Positions 1-8,545 of a DNA stretch of 28,845 nt are shown here, one piece after another (within the stretch, counting starts at the first letter, position 1; the number at the start of each line of letters is the position of its first letter). The notes beneath the pieces are model-generated. The model did no database searches, had not been told where the DNA came from, and worked only from the letters and a program-made list of their open reading frames with translations. This DNA comes from JAZKIX01 sp040384645 (GTDB lineage Bacteria > Pseudomonadota > Gammaproteobacteria > Burkholderiales > Burkholderiaceae_D). The stretch lies in assembly GCA_040384645.1 (NCBI GenBank), contig JAZKIX010000087.1, positions 1-28,845 on the forward strand, in the 5' to 3' direction. Made by a program: the position numbers and the translations under genes.

Positions 1-562
1 TCAGATCCTTCCAGGTTCCCGCTACGCCAGGCACATTGGCTTGTCCGCCAAGTTTCCCTTCAGTACCCACCTCACGCGCCACCCGCGTCACTTCAGAAGC
101 GAAAGAACTTAATTGGTCGACCATCTTATTGGCAGTCGATGCGTAACGAAGAAATTGCCCTTTTAGCGGACGTCCATCGACATCCAACGCCATGTTTTGG
201 GATAAATCGCCCTTGGCAACCGCCCCGATAACACGCGCCATTTCGGTCGTAGGCCGCGCCAGGTCATCGATCAAAGTATTAACTGAATTGACGATCGTAG
301 CCCAGCCCCCGCCTACCGCCGGCGCCGACGCTCGTTGTAGCAATCGACCTTCCCGTCCAACCACACGACTGACACCGACAATACCATTTACCATTTCCTG
401 GCTGTTTTCGATAATCTCATTCAAAGTATCGGCAATTTTCCCGTTTAAGCCAGTCAAATCCGATGGCATTCGGACAGAGAAATCGCCTTTTTTTAGGGCG
501 ATCAGTGCGGCAAGTAGTAACTTGGGATCCAAGGACTCAGTGAAATCGGCGAGGGTATTCAT
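1..562 (-). CDS. Multi-HAMP sensor protein, N-terminal part (runs off the window)
   Basis: An open frame reads from ATG at 560-562 leftwards to the window edge without a stop, giving 187 residues. The translation begins MNTLADFTESLDPKLLLAAL and contains repeated HAMP-like modules, for example the KKGDFSVRMP region near residue 29, and later AVAKGDLSQNM followed by a GRPLKGQF motif. This is the pattern of large soluble hybrid histidine kinases with many HAMP repeats, normally followed by GAF, HisKA, HATPase and receiver domains that would lie outside the window. No transmembrane segment is seen at the N-terminus, so a cytoplasmic sensor is likely. It is divergent from the kinase at 722 across a 159-bp spacer. 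No clear ribosome binding site precedes the ATG. The HAMP content is fairly certain; the kinase identity is inferred from the family. Confidence 0.75.
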   Translation of the reverse strand, partial: MNTLADFTESLDPKLLLAALIALKKGDFSVRMPSDLTGLNGKIADTLNEIIENSQEMVNGIVGVSRVVGREGRLLQRASAPAVGGGWATIVNSVNTLIDDLARPTTEMARVIGAVAKGDLSQNMALDVDGRPLKGQFLRYASTANKMVDQLSSFASEVTRVAREVGTEGKLGGQANVPGVAGTWKDL

Positions 563-721
563 GGTTTTTCATTGGTAAGAGTGATGACGGGCATTTTGAT
601 ATGCATTGGACACCATTGCAAGCAAGGTTTATGATCGTTTCCGGCAACAATTTCAAGTCCGAATCACGTTCAAATATCGCTTTTCGGTACAAAGTCGGGT
701 GATTTTGTTTGCATCTTCTTT

Positions 722-2356
722 ATGATCAAACCTCAAAACACCATGCAAAAAATATTGATTGTCAATGACGATGCTGGAAGTCTCTTTGCGCTGAAAAGCT
801 TACTTTCTGAATGGGCCAGCCAAAACGACTGCGAAATTATCGCTGCCCGTTCTGGTGAAGAAGCCTTGCGAAATGTGCTGCTCAATGAATTTGCCGTCAT
901 TCTTTTAGACGTCAATATGCCAGGAATGGATGGTTTTGAAACTGCCGAGGCAATTCACCGTCGTTCTCGCTCTGCCGCTATCCCCATTATATTTGTTACA
1001 GCATTTCTGGCTGACGATATAAGCCGGCTCAAAGGGTATCAAATGGGCGCGGTCGATTATTTGTTTACGCCGGTTATCCCACAAATTTTGGAAGCCAAGG
1101 TCTCTGTCTTTGTACGACTTGCAAAAAATAATCTTGAATTGAAAATTCAAACACAGAGATTGAATGAGCATACGGCGGAATTGCTAGCAACCAATCGCCG
1201 CCTGGAAGCAGAAATCCAGGAACGCAAGATCGCAGTTCAGGAAAATCGCGCCAAAGACGAGTTTTTAGCGATGCTGAGCCATGAATTGCGAAATCCGTTA
1301 AGTGCAATCAGCAATGCAGTACGAATCATTAGTCAAGAACATGAGGATAGTCATAGCTTTCAAAGAGCAAAGGTTATTTTGCGCCGTCAAAGTGAACATT
1401 TGACGCGAATAATCGATGATTTACTGGATCTGAGTAGAGTCATGTCCGGGAAAATTTTACTGTCTAAGGAGTATTTCGACCTATCTACCTTGATTGACAG
1501 TTGTCTTGATACATTAAGGACTAGTCAGCGATTGGAAAATCACCAGGTTGACGTAAAAATTGAACCAGTGTGGATCAATGCAGATAGGACACGTACAGAA
1601 CAGATACTGACCAATCTGATCGATAACGCGCTCAAATATACCGTCAAGGGTGGGCAGATTTCAATCTCCGCGAAATCTGAAGGTGCCGATGCAGTATTTT
1701 CGATCACCGATTCTGGCGTAGGCATTCCCGCTGATTTGATTGAACATGTATTCGATGTCTTTGTTCAAGGAGAAAATACGCTTGACCGATCACAGGGTGG
1801 CCTGGGAATCGGTCTCGCGCTGGTTCGCCAGTTAGCAGAGCTGCACGATGGCACCGTGACAGCGCGCAGTGAGGGCAGCAACAAAGGCAGTACTTTTACC
1901 CTGAATCTACCAAAAGGTGTCGATCACGAACCGCAACAAACTACAAAATTAGAGTCCCTTAAGCAAAATAACAGCACAGTGCTATTAATTGAAGACAATG
2001 TTGACGGTAGAGAAATCATGGCGTTAATGTTGTCCGCATTTGGTCATCAAGTACTCACTGCCGCGGATGGTGTTGAAGGCGTAGCGATCGCAATCGCCTC
2101 TCGCCCTGATATCGCGTTAATCGACATTGGACTCCCGTCTATTGATGGTTATGAAGTGGCAAGACGACTGCGCCAACATCCCGACACATGCAACACAAAA
2201 TTAATCGCCCTTACCGGTTATGGCCTTGATGAGGATCGGCGTCGCGCCCTTGCAGCCGGATTTGACATGCATCTGGTCAAACCGATTGATGCCGACAGTC
2301 TGGCACATGCCACCAGTACAAATGCACCGCCGAAAGAAGATTCATCATTACGATGA
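722..2356 (+). CDS. Hybrid histidine kinase, REC-HisKA-HATPase-REC
   Basis: The protein has 544 residues and no membrane segment, so it is a cytoplasmic phosphorelay protein. Residues 9-125 are a receiver domain with acidic residues D16/D17 and phospho-acceptor D63 (LLDVNMPGMDG). A coiled-coil linker follows (about 135-178). The HisKA box has H187 in SHELRNPLSAI. The HATPase domain (about 285-397) has the N box LTNLIDNALKY and glycine boxes DSGVGIP and GLGIGLAL. A second receiver spans about 418-535, with D468 and K520 (LVKPID). In the first receiver the conserved lysine is replaced: the motif reads DYLFTPV, with T116 where KP is usual, so this receiver may not switch normally. The start at 722 has no obvious ribosome binding site; ATG 743 (MQKILIVND) is a plausible alternative. 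The neighbours are other signalling genes. Its signal and output partner are unknown. Confidence 0.9.
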   Translation: MIKPQNTMQKILIVNDDAGSLFALKSLLSEWASQNDCEIIAARSGEEALRNVLLNEFAVILLDVNMPGMDGFETAEAIHRRSRSAAIPIIFVTAFLADDISRLKGYQMGAVDYLFTPVIPQILEAKVSVFVRLAKNNLELKIQTQRLNEHTAELLATNRRLEAEIQERKIAVQENRAKDEFLAMLSHELRNPLSAISNAVRIISQEHEDSHSFQRAKVILRRQSEHLTRIIDDLLDLSRVMSGKILLSKEYFDLSTLIDSCLDTLRTSQRLENHQVDVKIEPVWINADRTRTEQILTNLIDNALKYTVKGGQISISAKSEGADAVFSITDSGVGIPADLIEHVFDVFVQGENTLDRSQGGLGIGLALVRQLAELHDGTVTARSEGSNKGSTFTLNLPKGVDHEPQQTTKLESLKQNNSTVLLIEDNVDGREIMALMLSAFGHQVLTAADGVEGVAIAIASRPDIALIDIGLPSIDGYEVARRLRQHPDTCNTKLIALTGYGLDEDRRRALAAGFDMHLVKPIDADSLAHATSTNAPPKEDSSLR

Positions 2357-2708
2357 TCCCGCCAAACCAGCCAGTGGCCGAGCGCAGGACAGTGCCAGAG
2401 ATGCGCCAAAACGCCAAAATATACTGGCAGGTGTATTTTTAAAGCCCCAATAAAACCGCGCGGGAAAATGGGGGTTTGTGCATATACCCCCTAAATTTCA
2501 TTAAAATGGCGACCCTGCCCACCCTACTCATCTCATCCAATTGTCGTATCTGGTCGACCTATTTGTACCGTCGTGATATCAGCATCAGAATCGGATTGCT
2601 TCTTTTCTTGTCTGTCGTGACTTGCGTGGATCAAAACCGCGTTTTTGCTAATCGCGCGAAACGTCAGTGATTAAAACAAACTTAAACAAACACTTTCATT
2701 GGGTCTGA
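2357..2708. other. Intergenic stretch between convergent genes
   Basis: These 352 bases separate the hybrid kinase (+) from the stand-alone receiver (-). They hold repeat element copy A (2416-2498). The rest has no convincing gene: a GTG-started 64-codon frame at 2476-2670 begins inside the repeat, has no ribosome binding site and has no recognisable family. An AAACAAACTTAAACAAAC direct repeat near 2675-2692 is the only other feature. No GC-rich terminator is visible for either gene. Confidence 0.6.
2416..2498 (+). repeat. Dispersed two-hairpin element, copy A
   Basis: This is copy A of a four-copy element (others: 6816-6896, 12550-12630, 22322-22404). It opens with a stem-loop, AAAATATAC / TGGCAG / GTGTATTTT (2416-2439). 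A central stretch containing CAATAAAA and GCGCGGG follows, and it closes with GGGGGT / 10-base loop / ACCCCC (2470-2491). It starts 59 bases after the kinase stop codon, in the sense orientation. From the GTGTATTTT block to the final CCCCC it has the same ungapped length (61 bases) as the other three copies. The family name and function are unknown. Confidence 0.8.
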
Positions 2709-3131
2709 TCAAACGGCCTTGTAACCGGATGACCATGCGCAAAACGCAATTTGCAAATCATTGAGGTCGTAGGGTTTTGGCAGTACTTGGGCCTTTAGGC
2801 CCAGCTTTTGCACTGCGTCGGCTGCCAGGCCGGAGGCGATGATGACTTTTAGCTCGGGGAAGTCCTGGTTGACCTTTTTCGCCAGATCAATGCCTGACAT
2901 GCCGGGTAATCTGACGTCGGTCAGCAAGACATTGAACTTATTGGATGCCAGCAAGGGCAAGGCCTCTTCGGCACTGGTGACGCCAAAGGGCACGTGTCCG
3001 ATGGCGGTCAGCAATTCGCAGACAATGGTCAGTAAATTGCGATTATCTTCCACGATCAGTACCTGCATGGGATCAGGAAGCGACTGTAAAGCGAGGGCAT
3101 TGTCTTGGACCATGGCGATGGGCTGAGGCAT
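2709..3131 (-). CDS. Stand-alone receiver (CheY-like) protein
   Basis: This is a 140-residue single-domain response regulator. After an N-terminal tail of about 21 residues the receiver begins MQVLIVEDNRN, with acidic residues E28/D29. The phospho-acceptor is the aspartate of LLTDVRLPGMSG, the switch position is in VIIASG, and the conserved lysine is in LPKPYD. No DNA-binding or enzymatic output domain follows, so it probably passes phosphate to or from one of the nearby kinases, or acts as a phosphate sink. The start is uncertain: ATG 3129-3131 has no good ribosome binding site, and an internal ATG 21 codons later (MQVLIVED) would give a minimal receiver. It converges with the hybrid kinase and is divergent from the CHASE3 sensor. 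Confidence 0.85.
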   Translation of the reverse strand: MPQPIAMVQDNALALQSLPDPMQVLIVEDNRNLLTIVCELLTAIGHVPFGVTSAEEALPLLASNKFNVLLTDVRLPGMSGIDLAKKVNQDFPELKVIIASGLAADAVQKLGLKAQVLPKPYDLNDLQIAFCAWSSGYKAV

Positions 3132-3327
3132 TGTTTTATGTAAGGATGTAAGGACTCAAATGCAATCCAAATTGCTATGCACTAACTCTTGCTGACTGCG
3201 ACTTGCATTTGCCACTTCGACCGGGAGTATTCATCGACGGCACAGCATGGATGTCAAAAATTTGCTGAAACTCATCAAATAATAGCCAAAATATCGCGCC
3301 ACCGAAAGTGTCAACCACGTAATTTTG

Positions 3328-4479
3328 ATGGCGATAGTGGCGTCTTTTCACGGCGGCCGGCCAATATCGTTCATATATACTCTGCGCTTTGGAAAATTAA
3401 GAGACGATATACCAAACGCGCTCTCAATCGACCAAGCCACATTCCGCAACATTCTGGTAAGAAACATTACCTGGCCACTGGCAATGGGGAGCGTCAGCGC
3501 CTTGGTGTTTGTGACGCTGATTTATTATTTGCTATCGGTGCTCAATGCGGTCGAACACTCGGAACGGGTGATCGGCAATGCCAATGAAATTACCAAATTG
3601 ACGGTCGATATGGAGACCGCGATGCGCGGCTTTGTGATCTCCGGTGAAGAAAGTTTCCTGGCGCCTTACCAAACGGCCAAACCCAAAATAAAAGTTGAAC
3701 TTGCTGCCTTGACGGAACTGGTGCGCAGCGATGTGGCGCAGGTCGACAGGCTGGCCCATATCGAAGCATTGCAAGCGCAATGGGATGCGTTTGCGCTCAC
3801 CGTCATTGAAATGCGGCGGGCCGATGGCGATGCGCAGCAACTGGTGCGCAGCGGTCGGGGCAAGGTGCAGTTTGATGAAATCCGCAAGGTGTTTGGCGAT
3901 TTCCTGGGGGCAGAACAGTCTTTGCGCCAGAAGCGCAATGACGATGCCAAGCGGGTGACGTTTTCGGTGGTGGTGCTGTACTTGATTTTTAGTCTGAGTT
4001 TGACCGGCTTGCTGGGATTTTTGGGAAGGCGCGAATTGCTGCGCTTGTCGAGCATCATTAACGATGCACTATCCCAACATCAGCAACATGCCGAATCACT
4101 GGAACGGCAAGCCTGGCAGCGCGCGGGGCAAAGCCAGTTGGCGGCGCGCAATTTCGGCCAAATGGGGCTGTCGCCGCTGGAGCGTACCGTTCTCGATTTT
4201 CTTGCCCAATACGTCAACGCGGCAGTCGCGGCGCTGTATGCACGCGATGACGATGGGCGCTTGCACCGGATTGCTGCCTACGGCTTTAGCGCCGCCGATG
4301 AACAGCGTGATCAAATACTGGACGGTAACGAAAGTCTGGTAGCGCAAGCCGCCGTCGGCGAACGGGTAATCCAGCTCGATAACGTGCCACTTAACTATCT
4401 CAATGTCACTTCGGGTTTGGGTCAGGGCACGACCCGCCCTATTTCCTCGCACTGCGCCAACAGGTGCTACCTTTGCTAA
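3328..4479 (+). pseudogene. CHASE3-GAF sensor, truncated at a deletion junction
   Basis: The frame encodes a membrane sensor. A transmembrane segment lies at about residues 51-72, an extracytoplasmic CHASE3-like helical domain at 75-208 (with METAMRGFVISGEESFL) and a second transmembrane segment at 210-233. A short linker and a GAF domain (about 283-369) follow. The GAF domain stops abruptly after the motif LNVTSGLGQGT. The next codons give an unrelated 14-residue tail (RPISSHCANRC...) and a stop. Such proteins normally continue into HisKA and HATPase domains, which are missing. The bases just after the break (from 4431) read in another frame as the body of CheR, so one deletion appears to have removed the kinase half of this gene and the start of cheR. 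ATG 3328 is used; a TTG lies one codon upstream. A misassembly cannot be excluded. Confidence 0.75.
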
Positions 4480-5012
4480 AGACTTATCCTTCGCTCAAAA
4501 TCTGGATCGCTGGCTGTAGCACGGGCGAAGAGGCCTACTCGATGGCGATCCTGATGAAGGAAGAGAGCTTGCTGGAACGGTCTATCATCTATGCCACCGA
4601 CATTAACCCGGAGTCGTTGGACAAAGCCAGACAAGGTGTTTTTGCCATCGACAAAATGCGCCAATACACCGCCAACTATCAACAAGCCGTCGGTAACGCC
4701 GCATTTTCTGACTATTACACTGCCGCTTATGGCAGTGCGTTATTTGATCGCAGCTTGAGCGACAACATCAGCTTCGCCGACCATAGTCTTGCTACCGATA
4801 GCGTATTTTCAGAGACACATCTGGTGAGTTGCCGCAATGTGTTGATCTATTTCAACAAGAACTTGCAGGAACGCGCACTAGCCCTGTTTCATGAATCGAT
4901 GTGCCATCGCGGGTTTCTGGGATTGGGTAGCAAAGAGAGCATCGATTTTTCCAGTTTTGCCCATCAATTCGATGCGTTGGCAAAGTCTGAACACGTATTT
5001 CGCAAATGCTGA
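4431..5012 (+). pseudogene. cheR: Chemotaxis methyltransferase CheR, N-terminus missing
   Basis: CheR methylates glutamates of chemoreceptors using S-adenosylmethionine. The frame can be read from 4431 (DPPYFLALRQQVLPLLK), the segment that in CheR follows the MFR motif at the end of the N-terminal domain. It continues through the SAM-binding motif IWIAGCSTGEEAYSMAI, the ATDINPESLDKARQGVF motif, the SCRNVLIYF motif and a normal C-terminal end. About 90-100 N-terminal residues, including the receptor-contacting helical domain, are absent and replaced by the out-of-frame CHASE3/GAF gene. An internal GTG at 4464 could start a 182-residue fragment containing the SAM fold only. A hairpin terminator follows the stop. 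No cheB lies next to it, although cheB is a usual partner. It is probably non-functional. Confidence 0.8.
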
Positions 5013-5017
5013 AAGCT

Positions 5018-5050
5018 AAAATATGCGTCAGTGATTACTGACATATTTTT
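5018..5050 (+). terminator. Rho-independent terminator after cheR remnant
   Basis: AAAATAT, a two-base bulge, GTCAGT, loop GATT, ACTGAC and ATATTTTT form a stem ending in a T run. It starts 5 bases after the cheR stop codon. The A/T outer stem with U tail and the inner six-pair stem fit an intrinsic terminator. Confidence 0.7.
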
Positions 5051-5115
5051 AAGCTGTTATGCGTAAAATCATTGCCGTAACGCAGCTCACTTTCTAAAAT
5101 CCCGGAGCGATCCCG

Positions 5116-6285
5116 ATGCCAGTACCAAACCACTCTACCAACCTGCTAATCGTCGATGACTTGCCAGAAAATCTGCTGGCCTTATCGAGCATCATTGCGC
5201 AAGAAGGCCGTGTGATTTACCAGGCGCGCTCGGGCGAGGCGGCGTTATCGCTCTTGCTCGAACATGAATTTGCGCTGGCGATCATCGACGTCATGATGCC
5301 CGGCATGGATGGTTTGGAACTGGCTGAATTGATGCGCGGCACCGAAAAAACGCGCCACATTCCCATCGTCTTTGTCAGCGCTGGCGGCCGTGAGTTGAAT
5401 CACGCCTTCAAGGGCTATGAAACCGGTGCAGTCGATTTTTTGCACAAACCGCTCGATATCGCCGCAGTGCAAAGCAAGGTCAACGTCTTCGTCTCGCTCT
5501 ATCAGCAACGACTTGAAATCCGAGCGCAAGTGTTGGCGCTAGAAACCAGCCAGCAAGCATTGCATCTGGCCCAGGCTGAACTAGAGCGCTCCGTAAAGAT
5601 GCACGACGACTTCATATCAGTGGTCGCGCACGAGCTGCGCACCCCGCTCAACACCTTGTTGCTGGAAAGCCAGTTGCGCACGATGCAGCTCGATAAAAAC
5701 AATATGGCCGCGTTCGGCCCGGATCAATTGCGGCGCATGGTGGCACGCGATAGCCGCCAGATTCAATGCATGATCCGCTTGATCCAGGATATGGTTGATG
5801 TGTCGCGGATCCGCAGCGGCATCTTGTCGCTCCGCCCAAGCGCATGCGACTTGAACATGTTACTGAGCCGCATTGTGGTCGATCTGACGCAACAAGCGCA
5901 GGCCGCGGGCTGCAACGTCACGCTGTTGGTGCAAGGCGAGGTGCAAGGCCAGTGGGACGAATTCCGGCTTGAGCAAATCATTGTCAACCTTCTCACCAAC
6001 GCGCTCCGTTACGGCGCTGGCAAACCGGTCGAGTTGCACTTGTCGAGCGCCGACGACCAAGCTGAAATCGTGGTACGCGATCACGGCATGGGCATTGCAG
6101 AGGCCGATATGCAACGCATTTTTGAACCGTTCGAGCGGGTGGAATCGAAAGACGTGCCCGACGGCTTGGGCTTGGGGCTGTATATCGCCAAACAGCTAGC
6201 CAGCGCCCATGCAGGCACGCTCGAAGCGAGCAGTGTGCCGGGCGCAGGTGCTGTATTTCGCCTGCGCTTGCCGCTGGTTTCATAG
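5116..6285 (+). CDS. Response regulator-histidine kinase, REC-HisKA-HATPase
   Basis: This is a 389-residue soluble protein with no transmembrane segment. The receiver domain (residues 8-125) has acidic D14/D15, phospho-acceptor D58 (IIDVMMPGMDG) and K111 (LHKPLD). A coiled coil (about 128-160) leads to HisKA with H172 in VAHELRTPLNT. The HATPase domain (about 270-387) has N box IIVNLLTNALRYG, G1 box DHGMGIAEAD and G2 box GLGLGLYIA. A GGAG motif lies about ten bases before the ATG. It resembles the first two-thirds of the hybrid kinase at 722, including the GYxxGAVDfL motif, but has the normal receiver lysine and no second receiver. In related clusters such kinases follow cheR and cheB genes, so it probably worked with the broken CHASE3/CheR genes upstream. 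Whether it still has a partner is unclear. Confidence 0.9.
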   Translation: MPVPNHSTNLLIVDDLPENLLALSSIIAQEGRVIYQARSGEAALSLLLEHEFALAIIDVMMPGMDGLELAELMRGTEKTRHIPIVFVSAGGRELNHAFKGYETGAVDFLHKPLDIAAVQSKVNVFVSLYQQRLEIRAQVLALETSQQALHLAQAELERSVKMHDDFISVVAHELRTPLNTLLLESQLRTMQLDKNNMAAFGPDQLRRMVARDSRQIQCMIRLIQDMVDVSRIRSGILSLRPSACDLNMLLSRIVVDLTQQAQAAGCNVTLLVQGEVQGQWDEFRLEQIIVNLLTNALRYGAGKPVELHLSSADDQAEIVVRDHGMGIAEADMQRIFEPFERVESKDVPDGLGLGLYIAKQLASAHAGTLEASSVPGAGAVFRLRLPLVS

Positions 6286-6369
6286 ACTAAGGATGCAGGA
6301 AAGCGGTTGCGAGGGGCTCGGCATGTCCTGCCTTAAAGGAACAATAAACGTCCTGTAATCCAATAACGA

Positions 6370-6425
6370 GGCTGTTAATTGATCTAATAGAAAGCCTGCG
6401 CGCTTTATCGAAACAATTAACAGCC
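6370..6425. repeat. Perfect 12-bp inverted repeat with nested hairpin
   Basis: GGCTGTTAATTG (6370-6381) and CAATTAACAGCC (6414-6425) are perfect inverse complements separated by 32 bases. Inside the loop AAAGC (6391-6395) and GCTTT (6402-6406) form a second small stem. There is no T run, so a simple terminator is unlikely. It lies 84 bases downstream of the kinase stop codon. Confidence 0.6.
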
Positions 6426-6446
6426 CTGTACCAAATGAAGTAAATA

Positions 6447-6812
6447 GGCTCTATATGATTTAGAGTGGTTAACGTCACAAATCCCGCCGTCATTCCCACG
6501 CAGGCGGGAATCCAAGCTGAGCATGCGATGGCCGATTCGTATGCCAGCCGCACGGGTTCGCGTTTTCTGCTGAGCACTTTTAAACGGTCTGCATGACACA
6601 ACTTTTCCCGCCCTGGTATTTCCTCATTCTTTGTATTCTTAAAAAGCCTCAACATGATTGAGACGCGCCACCAAAGAAACACCCGGCACCTGCGATCAGG
6701 CCTATAAACACAGCGGCGTTTGTCGCTGGTCTATGGATTCCCGCCTGTGCGGGAACGACGGTAAATTTGAAACTGAACGAAAATATCTACCCTCTCGAAA
6801 TCACATAGAGCC
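6447..6812. repeat. Nested inverted-repeat cassette with two dRS3-like repeats
   Basis: Outer arms of 19 bases (6447-6465 and 6794-6812, starting GGCTCTAT and ending GAG) match at 17 positions in inverted orientation. Inside them lie two inverted 28-base copies of a dRS3-like palindrome: 6487-6514 (CCGTCATTCCC...GGGAATCCA) and 6734-6761 (the same reading on the other strand). The ATTCCC/GGGAAT palindrome resembles the dRS3 repeat known from Neisseria intergenic mosaics and is common in betaproteobacteria. About 220 bases of unrecognised sequence lie between the inner copies. No transposase is encoded, so this is a non-autonomous cassette or a chance pairing of repeats. Confidence 0.7.
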
Positions 6813-6815
6813 AGT

Positions 6816-6896
6816 AAATAAAGGGGGTATAGGAACAAATACCCACTCTCCCGCGCTCATTCATTAGGCCTTTTAAAATACACCACCCAGTATTTT
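6816..6896 (-). repeat. Dispersed two-hairpin element, copy B
   Basis: On the minus strand this copy opens with AAAATAC / TGGGTG / GTGTATTTT (6896-6875; two bases shorter in the left arm than copies A and C). It continues through an AATGAATGAGCGCGGG centre and closes with GGGTAT / 8-base loop / ATACCC followed by CC. It starts 56 bases after the stop codon of the chemoreceptor gene, in that gene's sense orientation. Its downstream side abuts the inverted-repeat cassette, and no minus-strand gene follows that it could control. Confidence 0.8.
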
Positions 6897-6952
6897 TACG
6901 TCTTAAAACCACTTCCAAACCATCAGCAACGGCACTGAAGCCGCACAAGCGC

Positions 6953-8545
6953 CTAGACCAGGCGCGGCACCGAGGTGCTTTCGAGCTTGAAAATGCTCAC
7001 TACCCTTGCCAGACTTGATGCTTGTTCTTGCATCGATGCGGCAGCAGCAGCCGCTTGCTCTACCAGTGCCGCATTTTTTTGAGTGACATCGTCCATCTGG
7101 CTGATCGCTTGATTGATTTGCTCGATGCCGATGGTTTGTTCATAGCTGGCGGAGGCGATTTCACCGATGATGTTGCTGACGCGCTTGACGCTATTGACCA
7201 CGTCATCCATGGTCGCTCCGGCTTGATCGACCAGCTTGCTGCCGACCGTCACTTTCTCAACCGAATCACCGATCAGGGCTTTGATTTCCCTCGCGGCAGC
7301 GGCGGAGCGTTGGGCCAGATTGCGCACTTCGGCGGCGACCACGGCAAAACCACGGCCCTGCTCACCGGCGCGGGCTGCTTCGACTGCGGCATTGAGTGCG
7401 AGGATATTGGTCTGGAAGGCAATGCCGTCGATGACGCCGATGATATCGACGATTTTCCTGGAGGAACCATTGATCGAACTCACGGTTGAAATAACCTCCG
7501 ACACCACTGAACCGCCTTTAGCGGCGACGTCGGATGCGGTGACCGCCATCTGGCTGGCTTGCCTGGCATTATCGGCATTTTGCTTGACCGTGCTGGTCAA
7601 TTCTTCCAGCGCGGATGCAGTCTGTTCCAGCGAACTGGCCTGCCCTTCGGTACGCGCTGACAAATCGAGGTTACCGGCCGCAATCTGGCCGGATGCGGCG
7701 GCAATGGTGTCGGTGCCGCCGCGCACTTCGCCGACAATTTTGACCAAGCTCTGATTCATGTCCTTCAGCGCTTGCAGCAATTGGCCGGTTTCATCCTTGC
7801 CGGTGACCACAATATGTGAACCAAGATCGCCCGCTGCCACGGTTTGTGCGATCTTGACGGCACTATTCAAAGGCACGGTGATACTGCGAACCTGCCAATA
7901 AGTAACGGTGCTGCCTAATGCAATCGCCAGCAAGATCACGCTCAACAACAATAGGGTGGCGGCACGGTAATTCGCCACGCCCTTAGCGGCATTTTCAGCC
8001 TTCATGCGTTTCGATTGTTCCAATACGAAAGCAACTATGTCATCGATTTTCTTGGTGGGCGGACGATCCATGCCTTTCACCAGGCCATCGACCAGATGCG
8101 CGCTGTCGGGTTTGGCGGAGTCATATTGTTTGAGCGCTTCCCCATATTTGACGCCCAATTCATAATGCGCTTTAACCGCCTCGTCGACCAGCGTGGCACC
8201 AAGTCCCAGCCCCTCCAGCAAGGTCTTTAATTTCTGCAGGCGGGCTTGGGTTTCGATGCCTTTTGCTGCGAATTCCTTGCTATATTTTTCAAATGCGGCG
8301 GGATCATTGCCGCGCAACAGAATATTTTTCCATTCTTGCACCTGGATCTTGAATTCGACTTGCGCGCTACGGGCGGCATCGACCGAAGCTTCCAGCTCGG
8401 AGGCCTTTTGCATCGCAAGTGTCGCGCGATCGTTGCTGCTGTTCAGTGTGTACCAACCGCCCAAGCCTACGAGCAATACCGCCAGCAACAAAAAGCCTGC
8501 CAAAAAGCCAAGCCGGACGCCGATGCTGATATCTCTGATTTTCAT
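6953..8545 (-). CDS. Methyl-accepting chemotaxis protein
   Basis: This 530-residue chemoreceptor senses a ligand outside the inner membrane and controls the CheA kinase. Transmembrane segment 1 is at about residues 13-33 and segment 2 at about 195-217, enclosing a periplasmic helical ligand-binding domain of about 160 residues of the four-helix-bundle type. A HAMP domain follows (about 218-270), then the signalling domain, whose highly conserved hairpin tip (GIAFQTNILALNAAVEAARA) lies at about 374-393, followed by GEQGRGFAVVAAEVR. There is no C-terminal NWETF-like pentapeptide, so adaptation enzymes would have to dock elsewhere. The start is supported by AAGGG just upstream of the ATG. A GCGCCT/AGGCGC hairpin overlaps the stop codon. 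The ligand is unknown. The nearby cheR copy is broken, so methylation would need another CheR in the genome. Confidence 0.93.
   Translation of the reverse strand: MKIRDISIGVRLGFLAGFLLLAVLLVGLGGWYTLNSSNDRATLAMQKASELEASVDAARSAQVEFKIQVQEWKNILLRGNDPAAFEKYSKEFAAKGIETQARLQKLKTLLEGLGLGATLVDEAVKAHYELGVKYGEALKQYDSAKPDSAHLVDGLVKGMDRPPTKKIDDIVAFVLEQSKRMKAENAAKGVANYRAATLLLLSVILLAIALGSTVTYWQVRSITVPLNSAVKIAQTVAAGDLGSHIVVTGKDETGQLLQALKDMNQSLVKIVGEVRGGTDTIAAASGQIAAGNLDLSARTEGQASSLEQTASALEELTSTVKQNADNARQASQMAVTASDVAAKGGSVVSEVISTVSSINGSSRKIVDIIGVIDGIAFQTNILALNAAVEAARAGEQGRGFAVVAAEVRNLAQRSAAAAREIKALIGDSVEKVTVGSKLVDQAGATMDDVVNSVKRVSNIIGEIASASYEQTIGIEQINQAISQMDDVTQKNAALVEQAAAAAASMQEQASSLARVVSIFKLESTSVPRLV

Larger units (their letters stand above)
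6286..6952. other. Gene-free repeat-rich intergenic region
   Basis: These 667 bases between a kinase (+) and a chemoreceptor (-) contain no convincing gene. Short frames here, on both strands, include peptides such as SRLRGNDG or WIPACVGMT, which are read-through of the dRS3-like repeats. The region holds a 12-bp-stem hairpin (6370-6425), a nested inverted-repeat cassette (6447-6812) and repeat element copy B (6816-6896). It looks like a landing site for small repeats. Confidence 0.75.

Noticed and set aside
2476..2670. 64-codon plus-strand frame after the hybrid kinase
   Set aside because: It starts with GTG inside repeat copy A, has no ribosome binding site and no recognisable domain.
6287..6682. 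131-codon minus-strand frame in the repeat-rich region
   Set aside because: It contains WIPACVGMT, the translation of a dRS3-like repeat, and crosses the inverted-repeat cassette, so it is read-through of repeats.
6658..6867. 69-codon plus-strand frame in the same region
   Set aside because: Its middle (MDSRLCGNDG) is also dRS3-like repeat read-through.
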